Made by a program: the position numbers and the translations under genes. Shown piece after piece: positions 58,470 to 64,000 of a stretch of 64,000 nt of DNA. The stretch is from assembly GCA_965207535.1 (NCBI GenBank), contig CBDBMR010000006.1, positions 62,001-126,000 on the forward strand, written 5' to 3'. The stretch's first letter is position 1, and every line of letters starts with the position of its first letter. This stretch comes from JAJDXO01 sp965207535 (GTDB taxonomy: Bacteria > Pseudomonadota > Alphaproteobacteria > Rhodospirillales > UBA2165). The notes beneath the pieces are model-generated. The model saw nothing but the letters and a program-made list of their open reading frames with translations, was not told the DNA's origin and did not search any database.

Positions 58470-59483
58470 ATGACTCGTAAGGCACTCAAAACTCTCGCCC
58501 TAGCGGCAGCGTTTATCGTTAGCCTAGGCGTGTCCAACGCACAAGCCGCAGATGCCATTTGCTATAACTGCCCGCCGCAATGGGCGGACTGGGCGACGCA
58601 ATTGAAGCAAATCAAGAAGCACTTGGGTTACAGCATCCCGCACGACAACAAGAACTCCGGCCAGACCTTGTCCCAGTTGCTGGCCGAGAAAGGCAGCCCC
58701 GTCGCCGACGTCGCGTACTATGGCGTTTCTTTCGGAATTCAGGCTGCCGAGAAGGGCGTCGTCAGTGCTTATAAGCCCAAGCATTTCAATGAAATTCCGG
58801 CGGGTTTGAAGGATCCGGCCGGCAAATGGTTCACCATTCACTCCGGCACCTTGGGTTTCTTCGTTAATGTCGACGCCCTGGATGGCAAGCCCGTACCGCA
58901 ATCGTGGAAAGACCTTCTGAAGCCCGCCTACAAAGGCATGATCGGTTATCTGGACCCGTCATCCGCATTCGTTGGATACGCTGGCGCCGTTGCCGTCAAC
59001 AGAGCGCTCGGCGGCAGCCTGGAAAACTTCGATCCCGGCATCAAATATTTCAAGGACCTCGCCAAAAACGATCCCATCGTGCCGAAGCAGACGTCCTATG
59101 CGCGTGTGTTGTCCGGCGAGATTCCGATCTTGTTCGACTACGACTTCAACGCTTACCGCGGGAGGTACAAGGACAAGGCCAACGTCGTCTTCGTCATTCC
59201 CCAAGAAGGCACGGTTGTGGTGCCCTACGTCATGAGCTTGGTCAAGAATGGGCCGAACCCCGACAAGGGAAAGAAGATACTGGACTTCATCATGTCCGAC
59301 GAAGGGCAGAAGGTTTGGGCTAACGCGTTTTTGCGTCCCATACGTGCCTCCGCCCTTTCCAAGGAGGCGGCGGCCAAATTCCTTCCGGCGTCCGATTACG
59401 CTCGGTCCACGCCTTTGGACTACGCCGAGATGGCCAAGGCGCAAAACGGCTTCAAGGAGCGCTACCTCAACGAGGTGCGTTAG
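58470..59483 (+). CDS. ABC transporter substrate-binding protein
   Basis: Periplasmic receptor, 337 residues, with a Sec signal ending S-N-A-Q-A (residues 22-26). The mature protein begins ADAICYNCPPQWADW with a CxxC pair, then SGQTLSQLLAEKGSPVADVAYYG and ...FNAYRGRYKD; it resembles the Fe3+/phosphonate/polyamine group of binding proteins. GGAGG precedes ATG 58470, one base after the regulator stop. The ligand is unknown; a downstream phosphodiesterase hints at a phosphodiester or phosphonate ester. Confidence 0.88.
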   Translation: MTRKALKTLALAAAFIVSLGVSNAQAADAICYNCPPQWADWATQLKQIKKHLGYSIPHDNKNSGQTLSQLLAEKGSPVADVAYYGVSFGIQAAEKGVVSAYKPKHFNEIPAGLKDPAGKWFTIHSGTLGFFVNVDALDGKPVPQSWKDLLKPAYKGMIGYLDPSSAFVGYAGAVAVNRALGGSLENFDPGIKYFKDLAKNDPIVPKQTSYARVLSGEIPILFDYDFNAYRGRYKDKANVVFVIPQEGTVVVPYVMSLVKNGPNPDKGKKILDFIMSDEGQKVWANAFLRPIRASALSKEAAAKFLPASDYARSTPLDYAEMAKAQNGFKERYLNEVR

Positions 59484-59587
59484 ATACCCTGCAGCGTGAC
59501 CGCCGGGGATGGCGCCATGCGCCATCCCCGCGGCTGCCGCCCATTGCAGTTTCACGTTGATCGTTAATCTATTGGCGAGGGTCAGCC

Positions 59588-60409
59588 ATGGGACACCGAG
59601 AATATCCGCGATTCGTTTTATTGCTTCTGCCAACGGGCATTGTCTTCGCTGCGTTCTTTATTGTGCCGATGGCGCGCTTGGCCGTTGTCGGCGCCACCGG
59701 AGAACAGGGTTTTGCCGCCTATACCAGCATGTTGTCGACGCCGCGCCATTTCGAAAGCATGGTGGCCACTGTTCTGCTATCCGTCACCGTGACCGCAGTG
59801 GCGCTGGCGATGTCCACCCTGGCCGGGCTGTTCTTGGTGCGCAATCGTTTCTGGGGCCGCGAGGCGTTGATATCGATGCTGACCCTCCCTCTCGCCTTTC
59901 CCGGCGTGGTGATCGGTTTCATGGTCATCCTGCTGGCGGGCCGGCAGGGATTGATCGGCACCGTGACCAAGGCCATGACCGGCGACAAGCTGGTGTTTGC
60001 CTATTCGATGGCCGGACTGTTCGTCGGTTATCTCTATTTTTCGATCCCGCGGGTCATCCTGACCATCATGGCGGCGGCGGAAAAACTCGATCCGTCACTC
60101 GAGGAGGCAGCCCGCTCCCTCGGTGCGTCAACCTGGCGGGTGATCCGCGATGTGATCCTGCCGGCACTACAGCCGGGGCTGATCGCGTCTGGCGCCATCT
60201 GCTTTGCCACCTCGATGGGGGCGTTCGGCACCGCCTTCACGCTGGCCACCAATATCGACGTGCTTCCGATGACGATCTATACGGAATTCACCCTTAACGC
60301 CAATATCGCGAGCGCGGCCAGCCTTTCCATCATCCTCGGCCTGGTGACGTGGGTCGCGTTGTTCATCGCGCGCAGCTTATCCGGCTCGACGGTTGCGGCC
60401 TCGGGTTAG
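59588..60409 (+). CDS. ABC transporter permease (first)
   Basis: 273-residue inner-membrane subunit with about six helices. The cytoplasmic EAA loop, EEAARSLGASTWRVIRD, that contacts the ATPase is at about residues 175-190. BPD-type permease domain similar to PotB/ThiP-type importers. 104 nt after the binding-protein gene and 9 nt before the second permease. Confidence 0.9.
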   Translation: MGHREYPRFVLLLLPTGIVFAAFFIVPMARLAVVGATGEQGFAAYTSMLSTPRHFESMVATVLLSVTVTAVALAMSTLAGLFLVRNRFWGREALISMLTLPLAFPGVVIGFMVILLAGRQGLIGTVTKAMTGDKLVFAYSMAGLFVGYLYFSIPRVILTIMAAAEKLDPSLEEAARSLGASTWRVIRDVILPALQPGLIASGAICFATSMGAFGTAFTLATNIDVLPMTIYTEFTLNANIASAASLSIILGLVTWVALFIARSLSGSTVAASG

Positions 60410-60418
60410 GAGAAAGCA

Positions 60419-61267
60419 ATGCGGCGCCGTGGTCTGTTCATTGCTCAATTGCTCTTCACGCTGGCGGTTTGCGCTTTCCTGATCGTGCCGGTGATATTGT
60501 CGGCGCTCGCTGGAGTGACGGAGAATTTTCTCGTCGGCTTGAAGGGCGGCTTGACCGTACGTTGGATCGGAGAGGTCTGGGGCCTGTATGCCGAAACAAT
60601 TTATCTGGCACTGCTTATCGCCGCGGCCTGTCTCGCCATCACGCTCGTGATCGGTGTCCCCGCGGCCTATGCGTTGGCGCGGATCGGCGGACGCACGGCG
60701 CGCTTCATCGAGGAAACCATTGTTCTGCCGGTCGCTGTTCCGGGTCTCGCTATCGCGTTGGCATTAATCATCATGTATGGCGGGTTCCGTGATTTCCGGG
60801 CGAGCTGGGCTTTCATCCTGGTGGGCCACGTGCTCTACACCCTGCCGTTCATGGTCCGCTCGGTGCTCGCGGTGTTGTCCAGTATGAACTTTCTCGAGTT
60901 GGAGGAAGGGGCGGCGAGCCTGGGGGCGTCGTTTTGGCAGCGTTTCTGGGGGGTCGTTCTGCCCAATGCCAAACCGGGTATTCTTGCCGGATCGCTGATG
61001 GTGGTGACGCTTTCGATCGGTGAATTCAATCTGACCTGGATGCTTCATACGCCTGTTACCAAGACATTGCCCGTCGGTCTGGCCGACAGCTACGCCTCCA
61101 TGCGCCTGGAGATCGCCAGCGCGTATACGCTGGTGTTTTTCGTAATGATCATACCGCTGCTGATCGCCATGCAGTTGTTGTCGCGCGAACGGAAACAAAA
61201 ACCAAGCACCTCGGAAGACGACCAAACGGATTTTGAACCGCCGGTCTCAAGGGGCGAAAGCACATGA
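60419..61267 (+). CDS. ABC transporter permease (second)
   Basis: 282 residues, again about six membrane helices and an EAA motif (EEGAASLGASFWQRFWG), PotC-like. The C-terminus is a hydrophilic tail. It overlaps the ATPase gene by four bases. Pairs with the first permease to form the membrane channel. Confidence 0.9.
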   Translation: MRRRGLFIAQLLFTLAVCAFLIVPVILSALAGVTENFLVGLKGGLTVRWIGEVWGLYAETIYLALLIAAACLAITLVIGVPAAYALARIGGRTARFIEETIVLPVAVPGLAIALALIIMYGGFRDFRASWAFILVGHVLYTLPFMVRSVLAVLSSMNFLELEEGAASLGASFWQRFWGVVLPNAKPGILAGSLMVVTLSIGEFNLTWMLHTPVTKTLPVGLADSYASMRLEIASAYTLVFFVMIIPLLIAMQLLSRERKQKPSTSEDDQTDFEPPVSRGEST

Positions 61268-62286
61268 AACACGATACAACGGCCGTAAGCCTGATCGATT
61301 GCGCCAAGACCTTTGACGACGGCACTCGGGCGCTGGAACCTGTGAATCTGGAGATCAGCGGCGGCGAAACCGTGGTGCTGCTCGGGCCTTCGGGTTGCGG
61401 CAAGACGACCCTGCTGCGCATCGTCTCCGGTTTGGAAATGCCTGATTCCGGGGGACGCGTGCTGTTCAACGACGAAGACGTTACCGACCGGCAGATTGAA
61501 AAGCGTAACGTCGGCATGGTGTTCCAATCCTATGCCCTGTTTCCCAACATGACGGTGGCAAACAACATTGCTTACGGTTTGCGCGTTCGCAAGGTGGCGG
61601 CGGCCGACATCGATGCGCGTGTCGATGAAATGCTGAACATGATGCACATTGTCGAGCTTTCACATCGGCGCATCGACCAGCTTTCGGGCGGCCAACGCCA
61701 GCGGGTTGCTCTGGCCCGGGCCATTGCTGTCCGTCCGAGGGTGCTTCTGCTTGACGAACCGCTGACGGCCCTTGACGCCCTTTTGCGCGACCGCCTGCGG
61801 GTCGAGATCGACACCCTGTTGCGCAGCCTCGGAATCACTTCGATCTATGTTACCCATGATCAGGCCGAGGCGATGGCGCTCGGCGACCGGATCGTTGTCA
61901 TGAGCAACGGGCGGATCGCGCAGATCGGCTCGCCGCGTGATATTTATCACCGGCCGGCCAACGCCTTCGTCGCCGATTTCATCGGCACGATCAATCGCTT
62001 GCCGACGACACTTTTGAATAATGTCGGCGTTCCTTCGGGCCGGGATGTGATGTTCCGGCCCGAGGATGCCGATATCGTCGGCACCGCCGAGGCCCATTTC
62101 ACCGGCCGGGTTAGCAGCGCGCTTTTCCTTGGCGACCGAACGCGGCTGGTCTTGGATTGCGGCGGCGAGGAAACGGTCGTTGTCGAAAGCACGTTGCGCG
62201 ATCCCGTCCAGGCAGGGGCCGAAATCTCGGTTCGTGTCCGGCCGGAGGGCTTCATCGCTCTCGACACGGATAGCCGGGCAATCTGA
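61264..62286 (+). CDS. ABC transporter ATP-binding protein
   Basis: 340 residues of the PotA/UgpC/MalK type: Walker A GPSGCGKTT (41-49), Q-loop MVFQSYALFP, signature LSGGQRQRVALARA (about 139), Walker B LLLDEPLTALD, and a C-terminal TOBE-like domain beginning near residue 235. Starts at ATGA overlap with the second permease. Energises the importer. Confidence 0.93.
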   Translation: MKHDTTAVSLIDCAKTFDDGTRALEPVNLEISGGETVVLLGPSGCGKTTLLRIVSGLEMPDSGGRVLFNDEDVTDRQIEKRNVGMVFQSYALFPNMTVANNIAYGLRVRKVAAADIDARVDEMLNMMHIVELSHRRIDQLSGGQRQRVALARAIAVRPRVLLLDEPLTALDALLRDRLRVEIDTLLRSLGITSIYVTHDQAEAMALGDRIVVMSNGRIAQIGSPRDIYHRPANAFVADFIGTINRLPTTLLNNVGVPSGRDVMFRPEDADIVGTAEAHFTGRVSSALFLGDRTRLVLDCGGEETVVVESTLRDPVQAGAEISVRVRPEGFIALDTDSRAI

Positions 62287-62288
62287 CC

Positions 62289-63110
62289 ATGATTGTGGCT
62301 CAGCTCACCGATACTCATATCAAGCCGGAACGCCGTGTCGCGTATGGCTTCGTCGATACGGCGGGAATGCTGGAGCACGCCGTAGCGCATATCAATTCTT
62401 TCCGGCCGGCCATCGATGTCGTCTTCGTCACGGGCGACTTGACCGACCGGGGCCAGCCGGAGGAATTCGAGGCGCTGCGTCCAATCCTCGATGGCATCTC
62501 GATGCCCTGGTACGTGGTGCCGGGCAATCATGACGAACGCGGCAATTTTTTGCGGGCCTTCGCCGGTCATGGTTACCTGGCCGATAGCCGCGACTTCATT
62601 CGCTACGCCATTGAAGACTATCCGCTGCGGCTTGTCGGTCTTGATACGACGGTGGCAGGCGAGCCGCATGGCTACCTGGCCCAAGAGCGCCTCTCCTGGC
62701 TCGACGATTGCCTGCGGTCAGCTCACCGGAAACCGACCATGCTGTTCATACATCATCCGCCATTCGAAACCGGCATCCGGCATATGGATGTTCAGAACCT
62801 GCTCAATGGCGAGGATCTGTTTGCCGTCTTGTCCGAGCACCCGCAAGTCCGGCACGTGGCCTGCGGGCACGTGCATCGGGCATCGGAAACCTGCATCAAC
62901 GGAATCGCCGTCAGCATAGCACCGAACGCCGCCCACTCGACGACTCTGGATCTCGACCCCGACGGGCCGTCGAGTTTCACGATGGATCCGCCGGCCGTAC
63001 GGCTATTTCGATTCGGCAAAGATGGTCATGTGGTGACTCACCTCAGCTATATCGGCGATTTCGATGGTCCGCATCCCTACTTCACCGCTGATGGCGCATT
63101 GGTGGATTGA
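62289..63110 (+). CDS. GpdQ/CpdA-like phosphodiesterase
   Basis: Class III metallophosphoesterase of 273 residues. Intact dinuclear metal motifs: QLTDTHIKP (D-x-H), VTGDLTDRG, GNHDERG, FIHHPP and CGHVHRA. The overall layout, with YGFVDTAGMLEHAVAHINS and PEEFEALRPIL, is close to GpdQ glycerophosphodiesterase of Enterobacter, which hydrolyses diverse phosphodiesters. It starts two bases after the ATPase stop, the last gene of the operon, and would cleave the imported ligand in the cytoplasm (no signal peptide). cAMP phosphodiesterase is an alternative. Confidence 0.88.
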   Translation: MIVAQLTDTHIKPERRVAYGFVDTAGMLEHAVAHINSFRPAIDVVFVTGDLTDRGQPEEFEALRPILDGISMPWYVVPGNHDERGNFLRAFAGHGYLADSRDFIRYAIEDYPLRLVGLDTTVAGEPHGYLAQERLSWLDDCLRSAHRKPTMLFIHHPPFETGIRHMDVQNLLNGEDLFAVLSEHPQVRHVACGHVHRASETCINGIAVSIAPNAAHSTTLDLDPDGPSSFTMDPPAVRLFRFGKDGHVVTHLSYIGDFDGPHPYFTADGALVD

Positions 63111-63204
63111 CTCGGCGATGGAGGGCATGCCGTGCCGAATCTCAGGCAAGCCTTCATCCATATCGCCGCAGCTATCTCATGGATGCGTTAAATGTCGATT
63201 CTGC

Positions 63205-63219
63205 CTAGATCGGGTCTAG
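63205..63219. repeat. Short CTAGA-N5-TCTAG palindrome
   Basis: CTAGATCGGGTCTAG, matching the TAGATCGG outer arm of the palindrome at 1828. It lies 7 bp before the DUF1178 stop end, in the convergent gap. Confidence 0.5.
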
Positions 63220-63225
63220 TCCCCG

Positions 63226-63654
63226 TCAGGAAGGCTTGTTCTTGCCCTTGGGTTTCATGGGCAGGGGCGCAACCGGAATCTCCTCCTCGACGAGGTCCTT
63301 GACCTCCTGGGGGCTGGCCTCGCCGTAAATGCCCCGCTCTTCCGTCTCGCCATAGTGAATGGCGCGGGCCTCGTCGGCGAACTTGTCGCCCACATAGTCG
63401 CAGTTTTCCTCCACATGGCGGCGCATCATGTTCATCGCCCGCTGGAACTCGCGCGCCTTCTCGGGAACATCCGACAGATCGCCGCCCTTGGACGAGCTGA
63501 CCCTCGGGGCCATCGGCGCCTTCTGGATGTTGGTGTCGCCGCACTCCGGGCAATCGATGACCTTGCGCTTGGCCTGCGCGTCGTAAGTCGCCGAATCCTT
63601 GAACCAGGATTCGAACTCGTGACCGTTGCCGCAGCGAAGTTGATAGAGGATCAT
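63226..63654 (-). CDS. DUF1178 family protein
   Basis: 142 residues. It begins MILYQLRCGNGHEFESWFKD, then a zinc-ribbon-like C-x2-C pair (IDCPECGDTNIQKAPMAPRV) and MMRRHVEENCDYVGDKFADEARAIHYGE, the family pattern. Function unknown. In alphaproteobacteria it typically neighbours ubiG; here the regulator/ABC/phosphodiesterase region intervenes. Confidence 0.92.
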   Translation of the reverse strand: MILYQLRCGNGHEFESWFKDSATYDAQAKRKVIDCPECGDTNIQKAPMAPRVSSSKGGDLSDVPEKAREFQRAMNMMRRHVEENCDYVGDKFADEARAIHYGETEERGIYGEASPQEVKDLVEEEIPVAPLPMKPKGKNKPS

Positions 63655-63742
63655 GGCGCTTCGTATCGGTTTCCGTTCGTCTGCTACGACGAAGTGGCAG
63701 CCCGAGGATTAACCCAACGGCCCGCATCTGCAAAGCCCAAAT

Positions 63743-64000
63743 ATGCCTGAAACGAGTCACGATCAAGTGCCGCCGGACCCCTGGGTCGCCCGGTTTTCCA
63801 GGCTTATCCCGAACGGCGGCGCGGTTCTGGACGTGGCGGCCGGGGCCGGGCGTCACGCCATATTCCTGAGCGAACTAGGGTATTCAGTTACCGCCGTGGA
63901 CCGGGACATTTCCCGTTTGACCGCGTCCGGTCCCGCCGGGATCGAGGCCATCGAGGCCGATCTGGAGGCCGGCGGCTGGCCGCTTCCGGGCCGTCAATTC
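63743..64000 (+). CDS. Class I SAM-dependent methyltransferase (partial, 3' end outside window)
   Basis: The visible first 86 codons read MPETSHDQVPPDPWVARF, then the SAM-binding motif LDVAAGAGRHAIFL and the acidic VTAVDRDISRL strand end. The gene runs off the window. Substrate unknown; it is divergent from the DUF1178 gene. Confidence 0.75.
   Translation, partial: MPETSHDQVPPDPWVARFSRLIPNGGAVLDVAAGAGRHAIFLSELGYSVTAVDRDISRLTASGPAGIEAIEADLEAGGWPLPGRQF

Overview
The window is GC-rich chromosomal DNA from an alphaproteobacterium, probably of the Rhodospirillales or a close relative; the exact taxon cannot be fixed from sequence alone. The assignment rests on conserved alphaproteobacterial gene neighbourhoods: Suv3-type helicase / S4 protein / FdxA ferredoxin / CarD; phaC-phaB / phasin / phaR; and the block DUF1178 - ubiG - lysC - ptsP - (rodZ-like, hisS) - prfA - prmC - DUF4167 - clpB. 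There are no CRISPR arrays, rRNA genes, intact insertion sequences or prophage genes; one tRNA-Arg(CCT) is present.

Layout. 0-6 kb: small-molecule catabolism (sulfatase, gamma-resorcylate-decarboxylase-like amidohydrolase, Old-Yellow-type flavin oxidoreductase, Gfo/Idh dehydrogenase) separated by palindromic repeats. 5.7-9.4 kb: the prpD-prpB-prpC operon of the 2-methylcitrate cycle (propionyl-CoA oxidation). 9.4-17.2 kb: a secreted orphan, an SDR, HtpG, HPF, Pcm, a TTC38-like TPR protein, a GNAT acetyltransferase and a ketopantoate-reductase homologue. 17.3-23.6 kb: helicase - S4 - TerB - FdxA - CarD, then a phosphatase homologue that has lost its metal-site residues. 23.5-29.3 kb: SNase-like and M48 secreted proteins, Pip, tRNA-Arg, GFA protein, a PEP-mutase/isocitrate-lyase paralogue and a GST. 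29.3-31.4 kb: an OmpR-type regulator next to a frameshifted receiver-Hpt gene and a decayed receiver-like remnant. 31.4-37.7 kb: a complete polyhydroxybutyrate locus (DUF6489, phaC, phaB, phasin, phaR, phaJ, phaA) with a likely PhaR operator array in the phasin/phaR gap. 37.7-45.2 kb: IclR regulator, QueH, an M23 peptidase, ClpB, a MOSC protein and DUF4167. 45.4-57.1 kb: prmC, prfA, a glutamyl-tRNA-reductase homologue lacking the catalytic cysteine, hisS, RodZ-like protein, ptsP, a HigBA toxin-antitoxin pair, lysC and ubiG. 57.1-63.1 kb: an IS481-type transposase scar followed by a LacI-regulated ABC importer with a GpdQ-like phosphodiesterase, apparently inserted between ubiG and DUF1178. The window ends inside a methyltransferase gene.

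How the parts fit. Carbon flows through acetyl-CoA and propionyl-CoA: PhaA, PhaB and PhaC store excess acetyl-CoA as PHB, PhaJ can supply hydroxyacyl-CoA from beta-oxidation, and PrpBCD removes propionyl-CoA. The 45-57 kb block couples translation termination, nitrogen-PTS signalling and lysine biosynthesis. The ABC/GpdQ island probably imports a phosphodiester or phosphonate-like solute and cleaves it in the cytoplasm.

The observations most worth a second look are: two families of dispersed palindromic repeats whose outer arms supply the stop codons of neighbouring genes; two pseudoenzymes (phosphatase-like at 22.3 kb, GluTR-like at 47.3 kb); a PhaR operator array flanking and overlapping a strong promoter; twin 21-bp-phased LacI operators that contribute the promoter hexamers; a CarD with a histone-H1-like tail; and the decayed receiver pair.
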